Position numbers and translations under genes: made by a program. Of a stretch of DNA of 64,000 nucleotides, positions 32,002-44,041 are shown in pieces. Each line of letters begins with the position of its first letter. Within the stretch, counting starts at the first letter, position 1. The notes below the pieces were generated by a model. That model did no database searches. It saw only the letters and a program-made list of their open reading frames with translations, and was not told the DNA's origin. The stretch is from Ipomoea triloba (taxonomy: Eukaryota; Streptophyta; Magnoliopsida; Solanales; Convolvulaceae): assembly GCF_003576645.1 (NCBI RefSeq), contig NC_044924.1:20445965-20509964 (forward strand), in the 5' to 3' direction.

Positions 32002-34499
32002 TGATAAGTGCCAAAAGTAGCCATATTTTAGGGGTCATTTAGGTGTAAAATATGCTATAATAGATGTCCATTAGGCCTAGAAACATGCTAAGATAGGTTA
32101 TTTTCATTGCATATAGGTCTAGGGACTAATCTTGTGTGTTTTCATATAATTTGCACAATTGTTGCACTTCGCAGGGCATTCCGGCGACACTTCAGTAAAA
32201 CGGACGTAACCGGAGCTAGGAATGTCCAAATGAGGCGAGATAGGTGGCTATGGAACCGTATTTACGAGAGCTACAACATAGAAGAAGACAGAAGAAGCAA
32301 ACTTCACCACGCACGCTCACACGCGTGTGAGCGGCGTGGTTGCTTATTGCTTCGCTCCCACGCACGCTCACACGCGTGTGAGCCGCGTGGACGCGACACA
32401 GCGCGGAAATTATTAGGGCGAGATTTTGGGGGCTATATATATTCCCTTTATAGGTCTTTTAGATAAGTTCCTAGCAGCCCCCAATAGTTTTAGATCTGAT
32501 TTCTCCTTCCAAATTCTTCCCCTTTGGATTTGAAGATGAAGATTATGTAGATTCAAGCTTCTTTAGGTATAATTTCTCTTCCTTTAATATAAAGTTTGAA
32601 TCTTTACTTTATTGCTTTGTTTTCCTTGTTTCTATTTATGTTTATTATGTTAGAGTAGAGTAGTTTGGGTGTGTGTGTCCTTGTTGATCTATGGATTGAT
32701 GCTTATAATTTGATATTATGATCTTGGTATTGTGGGAGTATGATTGATGAATGTATGGATGATGTTGTTCAATCTTTGCTTCTATTTCCGGCCGGGATAG
32801 TTAGTGAACCGAGTGGAAGTGAGAGAGTGCGCGATAGCGACCTCTCACGAGCCCAACTCATCTATATCTCCGCTCTTAATCCGAAAGGATGAGATCCGAG
32901 AGGAGTGGTAGGCAAGGTGTTCGATAAAATGCCTCAACCGAATGAGGATTGAGAGTTTGAGTGTGACGCCACTCAATACAAAGACCGTGACTCCCTAGAT
33001 CAATCCCGAAACCCAATTCCAAGCTACCTACGATAATCAATCCTTTGGTTTAACTTTGGCATGCACCCCTTTCCTTTTACCTTTTGTATTTTTCATCTTA
33101 TTTTACCTTCAAACCTTTCAACCACCCATGAACAAAACCTCCACCTTTGATTCTTGCAACTCTTACCTTTCAACCTCATGAATGCCAACACGTATTCGGT
33201 TCCCATTCGCCATCCTTGAGAGACACGACACTCGGGGAGTCTTGACTCTTCGTTTTATCACCTTCACTCCCACTATACACACAACATCAAAATGGCGACG
33301 TTGCCGGGGATGGCAAACGGTCCTTGAATTGTGTTGACATTTTTGAAGTAGATTTGTAAGAGTTCTTGAATTGTTTTCTTTTTGTTTATATTGCTTTTTT
33401 ATTTTTGTTTGAGAAGTGAGCTTAAATTGCCTTGTATATCTTGTGCTCACTTGCAACTACTTTTAGTTGCAAAATATTTGTTGTTGGCTAAGCTTTGTGC
33501 AGGAAATTTTTATTGAAAATCATTTGAAAGCTTGCCAATGTGTGCTCAAATGAATCCCCATGGTTACCCACACCATGGAGGACAATCTTATAGAAATCTT
33601 CAACCCCAACCATATCCCTATTACCCCCATTTTACCTATGCTTATCCTCCACCAACATATCACTACCCACCTCCATACCCTTACCCATTTCCACACCATC
33701 ACTTACCACCTCCATATCCCTATCCATTTCATACATACAATCATCACCCATACCCATTTGAAACACCACCTCCACCTTTCCAAGAAAATTACCCTTCACA
33801 ATCACCATATTTTCAAGAAATTGACTCATTAAGCTCCAAAGAAATATCCCAAAGCATAGAGAGTAAGCTTGCACAAATGATGAGAACAATCGACCCAAGC
33901 TATACTCCCGAGTCAAATTCATTCCCCAATTCCCACCTAAACACCTACTACCCACCTCCATCACAAATTCACAAAGAAAACAATACTACCCATTTCTTTG
34001 AAACACCACCCTCTTTCCCAAATTTTACCCATACCAATCCTTGTGATTATATCCCACCGGCCACGGACGAAATCGAAATTCTAAAAGCGAAAATTGATGC
34101 ATTCACGAGGATGGCCAAGGAGGACACGGCTAATCTAAAAGTCGAAATCAAGAGCGAATTGAGAGTTTGAGTGTGACACCACTCAATACAAAGACCGTGA
34201 CTCCCTAGATCAATCCCGAAACCCAATTCCAAGCTACTTACGATAATCAATCCTTTGGTTTAACTTTGGCATGCACCCCTTTCCTTTTACCTTTTGTATT
34301 TTTCATCTTATTTTACCTTCAAACCTTTCAACCACCCATGAACAAAACCTCCACCTTTGATTCTTGCAACTCTTACCTTTCAACCTCATGAATGCCAACA
34401 CGTATTCGGTTCCCATTCGCCATCCTTGAGAGACACGACACTCGGGGAGTCTTGACTCTTCGTTTTACCACCTTCACTCCCACTATACACACAACATCA
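32002..34499 (+). mobile_element. Tat-like LTR element, internal-deletion derivative
   Basis: The 5' LTR is 32002-33289 (starts TGATAAGTGCC, ends ACAACATCA). The primer site TGGCGACGTTGCCGGGGA at 33293-33310 is of the Tat/Athila type. The 3' LTR is only 34158-34499 and corresponds to the last 342 bp of the 5' LTR with three differences. The target duplication CTTGC is exact (31997-32001 and 34500-34504). The left edge of the short 3' LTR shares ATTGAGAGTTTGAG with the internal junction, so a deletion fused gag-region sequence to the LTR. A TATA-like TATATATATT lies at 32433-32442, downstream of two palindromic blocks at 32310-32390. Confidence 0.88.
33538..34170 (+). CDS. Tyr/Pro/His-rich gag-leader-like ORF of the Tat-like element
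   Basis: An open frame of about 210 codons starts at ATG 33538, some 230 bases after the primer site. Its first 100 residues are dominated by Tyr, Pro and His (reiterated YPYP and YPPP words), followed by a hydrophilic stretch and a C-terminal helix-like part rich in Glu and Lys (DEIEILKAKIDAFTRMAKED). The end falls exactly at the deletion junction with the 3' LTR, so the natural C-terminus is lost. The position right after the primer site suggests the N-terminal part of gag. I recognise no capsid or zinc-knuckle domain. Confidence 0.55.
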   Translation: MCAQMNPHGYPHHGGQSYRNLQPQPYPYYPHFTYAYPPPTYHYPPPYPYPFPHHHLPPPYPYPFHTYNHHPYPFETPPPPFQENYPSQSPYFQEIDSLSSKEISQSIESKLAQMMRTIDPSYTPESNSFPNSHLNTYYPPPSQIHKENNTTHFFETPPSFPNFTHTNPCDYIPPATDEIEILKAKIDAFTRMAKEDTANLKVEIKSELRV

Positions 34500-34839
34500 C
34501 TTGCCCCTATAAAAATATTTAAAATACAAATAATAGTAATTTGATAAGGGAAAAATACTTTACCAATTCCTCAGCTTAGCTGCATTACTTTTTAAAAATA
34601 TCAATTTTGTAAATATAAGGTAAAGTAATCACATTGAACTTTTCACAATATCATCACTTATAAAATTCCCTTATAAACTTTATTTTTGTGCCTCACTTGC
34701 ACACCACAAAATACATATGGAAACACATCAATCACACATAAATGGGACAAGGTCCTTTATTCTTAGGCCCTAGTGAACGGTGCTTTCCACACATCCGAAC
34801 ACTTCACATATTTCCCATTTCTAATGGAAACCGGACTCT

Positions 34840-35000
34840 AACCTTAAGTGTGCACACCCCCGAATGAGGATTCCAAAGCTCAACGGGAAGTTACCAGCCC
34901 TAGTAGCCAGGATAAGGTTTCTACTGACTACTCGTAAAATTAGGGTACACACACCCACCTCAACCGGACACACCATAGTGCCCTAGTACCCGAGGATTGT
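34840..35000. other. GC-richer core of solo LTR 1 (probable promoter/leader block)
   Basis: The text CTTAAGTGTGCACACCCCCG and the following C-rich words resemble, in inverted orientation, 45790-45950 of the second solo LTR. Conservation between two otherwise diverged LTRs suggests a functional LTR block, but I cannot say which. Confidence 0.35.
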
Positions 35001-36357
35001 TCCATACGGGCACTCCTCAACATAAATAATTCCAATCACAAGTTCGCAATTTTCACAATTTCACAATTTTACATAGCTTCCATAAGTTTGAAAATCCTTT
35101 ACTTGACATAAAATTTGCTCATAGGCATCATAATAATTTGACCAAAAATCAATTTACCAAAAATCCCAACTTGGGTTCAAATATTGAATATACCTCAAAA
35201 ATATTTCCATAAGTTTTAAGAATTATAATATAACATATAATATGGCCTTTTAGGCTCCAAAATAATCACAAAATATTCAATAGCCCAAAATCACACTTTA
35301 GCATTTTTAGACGAACTTCCACCAATCAAATAATTTTACAACGGATCAATTGGCTCAATTTCTACCAATTTCATAAGAAAGAGTTTGGATCATAAATACA
35401 TGCCAAATTGCCCTTTTTAAAACTTTACCAAACTTTCATTTCATACTCAAATAATTCAAAATCCATATTGTGACAAAAACTACACATTTTGTCACTATTA
35501 ACATACATACGAAGTGTATAATATACATATTCATACAGTATACTAACCATACATATACGGTCAAATACATACATATATCCATAGCAATTAATCACATAAA
35601 ATTTATTTCTCAACTATATAGATCAAAATTCCTATTGTGGTCCAATCGTACAAATTTGACACTAATTAACAAAACTCTTATAGAAATAAATCTCGCAACG
35701 CAAGTACGGAGATACACCACAACAATTATATACATGCCTACGGCTTGCATATATGTAAAAATTTAAATAATACATATAAGTATTGCATATAACCCATATG
35801 ACATATATTTATAAATTTACACATATGAAAACGTACGTCATTTCTAGGTACATAAAACATATCATCATTCTTATTATTATTATTATAAAAGAAATATAGC
35901 GTACGTACTTGATACAACTAATTACATATTTATATAATAAAACCACAATTTGGTAAAGAAAATTTAATTGATCAAATTTACACTTTACATATTTCTATCG
36001 CAAAGACTTCGGGTTCAAATATATGAATTTGCACTTCTTGATAGAAAAAGTTTATCACAAGAACATACTAAATCATCTCTTGATAGATAAAATTCCAAAT
36101 AATGAATACAAACAATTTCATTTGAACTTACACTTGCACCATACCCTCAAACATACAAATATATTCATTCAATAATACGTACACATCCAATCAATACTCA
36201 TACGTATCTATAAATGAAATACACACAGTACTATTTAATTTTAAAATACTGTTATATATTGCTACAAAATTTTAGACCCAAAATAGTAATTTATTTAGTA
36301 TTTACATAAAAACATAAATATGATACACAGACGTAAAATATACTACTTATCTATATA

Positions 36358-36418
<61 letters not shown>

Positions 36419-36561
36419 CAAATAGGATTCTACGTACATAATCATATATCTATATTTTATATATTTATTTATTTCTTTTATAAAACATCGCACCATATAC
36501 AATTATCTTAAATATAATATTTTTTTTTATTATTCAAAACATCATACATACGTACCTAATA

Positions 36562-38333
36562 TCTACTATACTAATAAGAGCCAAAGAGAGTTAGGCCTAA
36601 AATGGGTAGAAAAAATTGCGGTCAAATTATTTAATCAAATGGATCGTTCAGATGAATTATTTAATCAAATAGATGGTTAAGATAATTCAGATTAATATTA
36701 TTAATAGAGATTACCTAATTTAACCTTACTTTTATGATTATCCGTTAAGTTTTCCGTTAAATATTCTCTTCTCCGTGAATATTCCGTTAACTTTTAACTT
36801 ACCCATTAATTTTTATAAGAATATTCCGTTAACTTTTAACTTACCCATTAATTTTTATAAGAAAATTCCGTTAACTTTTAACTTACCCATTAATTTTTAT
36901 AAGAAAGGTCTTTTAACTTTTAACTTACCCATTAATTTTTATAAGAAAGGTCTTAGAACTTTTAACTTACCCATTAATTTTTATAAGAAAGGTCTTAGGT
37001 TCGAACCTCATCTCAATCAAATTTATAAGAAAGGTCTTAGGTTCGAACCTCATCTCAATCAAATTTGACATAATTAAGTTTCTCACTCTATTTTAATCTT
37101 ATTAAATTAAATAAATTAGTAGCTACAACAAAAAATGATACATACGTTTTTCTTTAATTTAGAATTGTGTGTCTACAATACCTTTATTTGAAAAAATTAT
37201 TCATTATCAAAACATTAAATTAAATAATAGAAATAATTTCATTAGTTATATTGTCTTTATTTTCTCTCATGCAAAGATTCTTTACATTCAAATTTATCAA
37301 TTGATATTCATTACATTGTCCATTATCTTATTTTTACAATAACTTGTAATTAAATATCAAAGTTATAGTACAAAATAATGTTATATATTTATTTACCAAG
37401 TATTTTATAATACTATGAAAACTTTTTTTAAAATAATTTGATGCTAATTATATTAACCACTTGGGGATTGGTTGACAAAGAGAGTACTCAAATAATAACC
37501 CAACAAATTGAAGTGGATTCACTCTATTTTACTCTTATTGAATTAAATAATTAAATTAGTAGTTACATCAAAAAATGATACATATGTATTCCTTTAATAC
37601 CATGAAAAAAATAAAAAAGAATAGTTTGAAATCAATCATATTAATTACTTGGGGGATTTGTTGACAATGAAAGTACTCAAATAACCATTACCCAGCAAAT
37701 TGAAGCGAGAAACTACCTTTTAATATCTTTGGAATACATAATATTTTAAATTTTCAAATTTTTATTAATTTATTTAATCTTTTTTCTTAAACTAGGGATT
37801 TCTTTATCCACAATAACTCATTCAATAATAATGGTTGAACCAAATGAACCCCAAGCAGAACACCTAAAGGAAATTAAAGTCCATAGCTCCTATATCATAA
37901 TCTCATTGCATGACGTTGTCATATATGCTACCAACAATATCCGAATTGCAAATAACACACTACCAACAAAAAGGAAGATAACAAATAGTAAAGATGAAGA
38001 CAATGACAATGTTACTCAAAAGAGAATTAAGAACCATTTAGAAAAATTCAAATTAAAAGTAGTATTTATTTAGACTATCATTTTTAGACCACATATTTAG
38101 ACTATCGATTTTACAAGGTTGCAAACATTTATTTTAGTAATAATTATAATGAATTTTCTATATTATCTTGGATTCATATACTTTGAGTTAGATATTTAAA
38201 TAAAAAAATTCGACATTCAATTACCCATGTATAAACTTCTCCTATATAATCTTGCATTGATATACTTTTAAATATTTATTTAAATATAAACATTGGGCAT
38301 TAACCCATTCGCGCAATGCGCGTATAAAACTAG
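36562..38333 (+). mobile_element. Non-autonomous Helitron inside solo LTR 1
   Basis: It starts TCTACTATACTAATAAGAG after an A and ends CGCGC-AAT-GCGCG (38310-38322), 7 bases, then CTAG (38330-38333) before a T: a complete Helitron terminus set. There is no Rep or helicase. A seven-unit 42-bp repeat fills 36778-37071. A small frame at 37831-38073 (80 codons, basic and acidic C-terminal half) has no recognisable domain. Insertion between A and T without duplication fits the superfamily. Confidence 0.85.
36778..37071 (+). repeat. Seven tandem 42-bp units with stepwise sequence change
   Basis: The units start at 36778, 36820, 36862, 36904, 36946, 36988 and 37030. Units 1-5 share TTTTAACTTACCCATTAATT. 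Units 3-5 progressively change at their start from ATTCCGTTAA to GGTCTTAGAA. Units 6-7 keep the new start but replace the body with GGTTCGAACCTCATCTC. Since 42 is divisible by three, a frame of about 97 codons stays open by construction. Confidence 0.92.
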
Positions 38334-39476
38334 TAAATATGCATAAGAAAGAAATTTTTTTTAAAGGAACTACTGTACGTACATATATAATATAAATACA
38401 AATATAAAGTTTATATATATATATATATATGTACTACACGCACACAGTTAATATATATAAATAACAAATAATTTTTTTTTTATATATAAACACCACACGC
38501 ACGCAATTCATATATATCACAAAAATCAATATTTTATTTTCTCCTATATACAATTCATACGTAACACTCATATATTTATATATATTTATATATGATACAC
38601 ATACAAATACACATATTTTTATTTATTTTATTTTATTTTCTTTTTTTTTTTCAGAGAGATTTATAAAGGTTGTTGAAGCAAATGACAAATTCAAGGTACA
38701 TAGTTGCAAAGCACATACAAGAAAATTAATGGTGATTTGAAGTGAATATTCTATTTATCATAGATATGATAAGTAAGCACAAAATTAAAGGAAATGTGGA
38801 AGCAAATACACGTATTTATAATCGTATATATACAGGAACATAAAAATATATATACCCGTATATAGTAGTGTATATATATACAACTAGCATTGTAGATTAG
38901 TCTTTATATGAGTAGACTCGTTTAAAACAATCAATTTTTCAAGAACCAAGTATAATACATCACCACTCATATATTCACTTTTCATAACCACATACATATT
39001 GTCAATCATCAAAATAAATTTTTGTTAAAATAAAAGGGCAAGCAATTAGGAGAAAATCCACTTACTTGAAATCGTAGGATACCCTCCTAGAAAATCCTCT
39101 AACCTTGATTGAAAGGTCCTACTCCTTCTATGACACCAAGACTTGCCCCTAATTGAATAGCTCGGAAGAAGAAGAGAAGAATTTTTTTTTTTTTTTTGTT
39201 GGTGTTTCTCGGCCAAGAAGGGAAGAGAGGAAGAAGAAGAACTTCTCCTTATTTATCTTTGGGTAATGATGGTAGGTGAATGAGTGGTAAATGGTGGGAG
39301 TTATAATACCAATTAGGGTTAATGGTCATAAAAGGAATAATGAAGGATTGAGGAAAGTTAGGAATTTTTTGAATATAATTATAATAATATTTGAAATAAT
39401 AATGATGGTAATACTATAGTACACACATAATACCTGCATCCATATATATAATATAGATATACACGTACACAACATA

Positions 39477-39725
39477 TATATATATATATATACACACAGA
39501 ATTAGGTTCAGGTGTGAAACTGTGTTATCATGTGAATGTGTGCACTGCTTTTAGCCTTGCATTTTGATCAATCGACGGTAATGATTGCATAGCATATTTG
39601 GGTGCACGCAACACCTTGTGCATTGGGTGTGTGTTATCATTTCGTTATTGAAGCTATTAAGGGCATTTTAGTGTTCCGCATTATTCCCCTGTACCCGTGT
39701 GTGTTGAGGGTTTTTCCTAATAGTA
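39477..39725. mobile_element. Possible member of the (TA)n-bounded element family
   Basis: After a TA tract (39477-39490) comes GGTTCAGGTGTGAAAC, like the GTTCAGGTGCGGAAAG start of the 4300-5013 element, then GGTGCACGCAACACC words. The right end is not clear. Confidence 0.35.
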
Positions 39726-39927
39726 CTTATAGCCTTAATACATACATATATGTACATTATACGTACCACACATATATATAAATATTTATCTACTAAGTAC
39801 ATAGCATAATCTATTCTATTATACTATATATACACACACACCCATTATATATATACTATATATATATACTAATATATATAATACATACTAAATATTAATA
39901 TGCATATCCATACACGTTGTATATATA

Positions 39928-39983
<56 letters not shown>

Positions 39984-40319
39984 CATACGAAATATTAATA
40001 TACATACACTATACATATCATACGCATATATATGTATCACATATAAAATAATTTAAATAAAATTACTATATGTACCAAATAATTTAAAATATAGCATATC
40101 ATGATAAAATATACTAAATAGTATTATACTATTTAGTCCAAATGAACAGGGTTCATTGTTTCAATGAATATAAACATGAGAGTAGATTTCAATGAACATG
40201 GGTTAGGGACCAAATGAACATTGAGGAAGAAGTAGGAATAACTTTGGAATCTCAATGGATAAAATTGGGGCTGAAAATCTCGGGTGTCACACTTACTGTG
40301 TAATTGTGTATTTACTCTA

Positions 40320-40600
40320 TAATCTATGATTGTATGAGCCCTAATTTATGGGCAATTCCATGTATATGATGATGAAAATTTGATTATTGATTATTTCATT
40401 GTATGGTGGAAGCATAAGCTATTAAGTTGTTAGCTGTATGGTGTAATCTTTTAAATCTATATGTGTTACACTATATGATTGTATGAGCCCTAATTTGTGG
40501 GCAATTCCATGTATATGATGACGAAAATTTGATTATGAATTTAAAAGTGAAAGCATAAGCTATTAAGCTGTATGAGTGTATGGTTTAATCTTATAAATCT
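40320..40600. repeat. Two-copy direct duplication inside the hAT element
   Basis: The string ATTGTATGAGCCCTAATTT is followed by GGGCAATTCCATGTATATG twice (about 40330-40370 and 40475-40515), with the following AGCATAAGCTATTAAG also repeated. The unit is about 145 bp, diverged. Confidence 0.8.
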
Positions 40601-40601
40601 A

Positions 40602-40890
40602 CTAGTCTTTTCTGTGCGCGATGCGCAAAAACGTATGCCCAATATTTATATTTTAAAAAATAACTTACAAATTCTTACTAATTAAAATCTAAATAAAAAA
40701 ATTATTTATTATATTAATCCAATATATAATGTCTACAAATGTTATTATCATTAAATAATATAAGAAAAGTTATGGTAGATGCATGTGCATTGTAAAGTTA
40801 ATGGAAAAGATAACGGAAGTTATAACGGTAAGGGTATTTTTGTCCAAAAAATTATATAGTACAACTCTAAAAACACAATGTACAAAATGA
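40602..40890 (-). mobile_element. Small non-autonomous Helitron, minus orientation
   Basis: Read on the minus strand it ends with a TGCGC-ATC-GCGCA hairpin (complement of 40615-40627), a spacer, CTAG (40602-40605) and a T outside. A plausible 5' end is the minus-strand TC at 40890, preceded by A, which gives 289 bp. The 3' end is convincing; the 5' end is a best guess. Confidence 0.65.
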
Positions 40891-41099
40891 TTAGCACTAA
40901 AGATATGGACATAAATGAGGGATATAACTTTGATTGAGACTTATTATGTTTTTAGATATGTGGATTGGTGGACGCGTAAGTTGATTAAGTGTGTCTGCTT
41001 TAAATGTATAATTCAATATCACTGGCTTTCACTACATGTGTGTGTAATTGCTTTATGCCTTTATTTGGACACTTTGTTTACTGATGCTCATCTTTATAG

Positions 41100-43253
41100 A
41101 TGGAAAGCATCAGTGCATCTGGAAACCCTCCCACCTCAACTGAGGAGGAACATGGAGTAGATGGTGGAGGTACTGAGAGAAATCCTCAGCAGCCTATGCA
41201 TTCTCCTACTATTGTTCCTACAAAGAAGAGGAAAGAGGTGGAGTCTAGATCCAAAGTTTGGGATCATTTTGAAAAGATTTTTGATTCTGAAGGGAAATTA
41301 ATTAAGGGAAAGTGTATGTACTGTGCAAAAGTTTTTGCATGTAAGAGTAAAAAGCATGGCACTTCTTCCTTGAGAAACAATATGTTGGGCTACCTAAAAA
41401 ATCCTCATTTTAAGGATCCAAGGCAGTCCCTTCTCACATTCAATGTTGTTTCTACCTCTAGAACAGAGGGTTATGAGGGGGTTATGGGGACTTGGGTTTT
41501 CAACCAAGAGGCTATTAGGAGAGCATTGTGTGAGATGATCATTGTAGATGAGCTTCCCTTTAGGATTTTTGAGGGAAATGGGTTTAGGAAATTCATTTTA
41601 GTTACTTGTCCTAGGTTTCAAATCCCTTCTAGGTAGACAATTTCTAGAGATATTTATCAGATTTACCTAGATGAGAGATTGAGCCTTAAGAAGCTATTAA
41701 GGGTAACCACTCAAAGGGTTAGCTTGGCCACTGATACATAGACATCTGTCCAAAGGATAAACTACATGTGCATTACTGCACATTTCATTGATGATCAGTA
41801 GAAGCTTAACAAAAAAATGATTGCCTTTGTCCCAGTTTTTCTCATAGGGGGGAGTGCATAGCTAAAGCCCTCTTCAAGTGACACATCATTAGGGTTTTTC
41901 AGAAGAAAGTTGTTGTCTTGGGGTAGTTCTTCTGTTAGGGTTCAATACATGCACATGAGGTGCATAGCGCATGTTCTGAATTTAGTGGTGCAAGATGGAT
42001 TGAGATTTGCAGATCTTTCTGTTAAGAAAGTTAGGGATGCAGTTAGATGGGTAAGGAATTCACCTGCAAGACTCAAGAAATTTAGAGATCTTGCTGATCT
42101 TATCGGGGTGGAAGCCAAATCTGCATTGTAGCTTGATGTTCCTACAAGATGAAACAACACATACATCATGCTGAACATTGCCATTCAATACCAGAAGGTT
42201 TTTTTTAGGCTTATGAAGAGAATGATTCCTCATTTTCTGCTGACTTAGATGATTCTGTTCCTATTTTTCTGGATTGGCTTTCTGTTAATAGCATAGTCCT
42301 CTTTCTGAAAGGCTTTATGAGATGACTGTAAGAATATCTGGTTCTCTTTATGTCACTTCAAATACTTTGTTTTATGAAATTTCTTATTTGGGATGCATGC
42401 TGGATGATATGGTTAGATCTGATACAGGCTGTGAAAAGGTAAACTGATTTGTATGTGTGTATTTTTTCTAAGATTTATGTGTGAATAATTGAACATGTTT
42501 CTTATTTCAGTCTATGTTTTTGCGTTCTTTCATTTTATTTTGTTTAGGCAATGGGGTCCCAAATGAAACAAAAGTTTGAAAAATATTTGGGAGATCCAGA
42601 AAAAATGAACTTCTTGATATTTTATGCCAATATTTTGGACCCTAGGAATAAGATTGAGTATATGCCTCACCAATTTGCCCAGTTATATGGTGAAGAAATA
42701 GGCAAAGCATGCTTTGCAAAGGTTCAAGAGGGAATGGTTGAGTTGTTTAATGACTATGCAGCCACCTACAGTGTCCCCTCTGTGCAGCCTGCATCCTCTA
42801 CTGTGCAATCTGAATTTGTTCATCTCTATTCTCAAACTACAGTTGGAAAACCTCAGTCTAGACTAAAAAGCCAATCGAAAAAAAAAACAAAAAATGGATA
42901 TTGGTGGAAGCAGTAAGCATACTGAACTGCAGATTTATTTGAGTGAAAATTTAGTGGAATATTAAGAAAATGTAGAATTTGATGCGCTTAGGTGGTGGAA
43001 GCCTAACTGTGAGAGGTTTCCTATTCTCTCAAAAATGGCAAGGGATGTGCTAGTTGTTCTCATATCCACAGTTACCTCAGAGAGTGCATTCAGTACTAGT
43101 GGTAGGGTATTAGATGCCTTTAGGAGTTCCTTAACTCATAAAATTGTGAAAGCCCTAGTCTGTGCACAGGATTGGTTGAGGGCACCAAATCACCCAATCT
43201 CTATTGAGGAAAACTTGGATGAGGTTGAAAGGGTACAATTCTTAACTTTCTAA
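41100..43253 (+). pseudogene. hAT (Ac-like) transposase gene, multiply disabled
   Basis: It starts at ATG 41100 after an AG splice-acceptor-like end. Order: BED zinc finger (41256-41400: WDHFEKIF, CMYCAKVFACKS.KHGTSSL), in which the final zinc-binding His is replaced (LRNNM); catalytic-region remnants; the hAT motif RCIAHVLNLVVQDGL (about 41958-42002); an intron-like gap (about 42439-42548, GT/AG); FEKYLGDPEKMN; and the C-terminal dimerisation domain ARDVLVVLISTVTSESAFS (43036-43190), followed by CAQDWL. Stops occur at 41634-41636, near 41740, 41800, 41860, 42129 and several in 42140-42400. The element could not mobilise itself. The family cuts and pastes DNA as a dimer in the nucleus. Confidence 0.85.
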
Positions 43254-44041
43254 GTTTCTATACCTTTTATTTGTATATGTTTGTTATTTGTTAATGATTT
43301 TATATATCTTTTTGTGCAGAATTGTCCACTGTAGCTGGTTCAATTCTTCACTCAGTTCTGTTGGAACACTGCCCACAATTGCTGTAATACATTTATATAA
43401 TTTTTGTTTTACACTTTGATCATTACTTTATTTTGATTGCTAATACTGTAATATATGTTAATTGTTGAGTGTTGAGGGCTTTGAGACAATCAGAGTGTTA
43501 TAGTGTTATTACTGCTAAGTGGCTTGGTAACATTTTTGTAAATGTTGCTACCCTTAAGCAGTTAGGCACTTGCCACTTAGGTCTTGGGTCTTGGCCTCTC
43601 ATTGACTCTAGTAAGTGGTAAGGACTAAGGATTGGTCTCTGTGAAACACAACCCTAATTTTGCCAACGGAGTTCTAGTGTATCACTCTCTTAGTCTCCTT
43701 TCATCTCCTAAGTTATTGTTTTTACTCTTTACTTTATATTGAGTTATTGATTAGTATTTTACTAACTTCATTTGTTGATTATGGCTATGATGATGCTTCC
43801 ACATTGTCTGAATCAAAAGACTTTGGATTTTGTATGTTGCTATGAGTTTTATTCCAAAACTCATGTAGCAATTTGCCTCCAACTCTACCTTGATATGAAA
43901 AAAAAAAAAAACCAATCTGAGCGTTTCTTAATTTCTTAGCAGAACTATAATTCCTTAGTTCTTTTATTTAACTTCTGTTTGTCTTTAATTGACTAATGAT
44001 TTAAATATGAGAAGGAAGAGGATGGGTGTTGAATGAATTAT

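Larger units (their letters stand above)
31609..40291 (-). mobile_element. Solo LTR of a long-LTR Ty3-like family (about 4.4 kb before insertions)
   Basis: The block runs from TGTAACACCCCC to GGGTGTCACA with the exact 5-bp target duplication CTTAC (31604-31608 and 40292-40296). It has no internal protein region. It contains a nested LTR element (32002-34499) and a Helitron (36562-38333); without them it is about 4.4 kb. Words such as CTTAAGTGTGCACACCCCCG (34849 on) occur inverted in the other solo LTR near 45858, so it is likely in minus orientation and distantly related to it. The rest (34505-36561 and 38334-40291) is AT-rich and non-coding, with several TA tracts. Confidence 0.8.

Noticed and set aside
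33560..33964. Overlapping frames on both strands over the Tyr/Pro-rich gag leader
   Set aside because: Low-complexity CA-rich text opens all frames; only the frame starting at 33538 follows the primer site sensibly.
36775..37068. 97-codon frame with repeated 14-residue units
   Set aside because: A 42-bp tandem repeat keeps a frame open automatically; composition and Helitron context do not support a protein.
37831..38073. 80-codon frame in the Helitron as a replication protein A-like gene
   Set aside because: Helitrons often carry such genes, but I could see no OB-fold motif; mentioned only within the Helitron entry.
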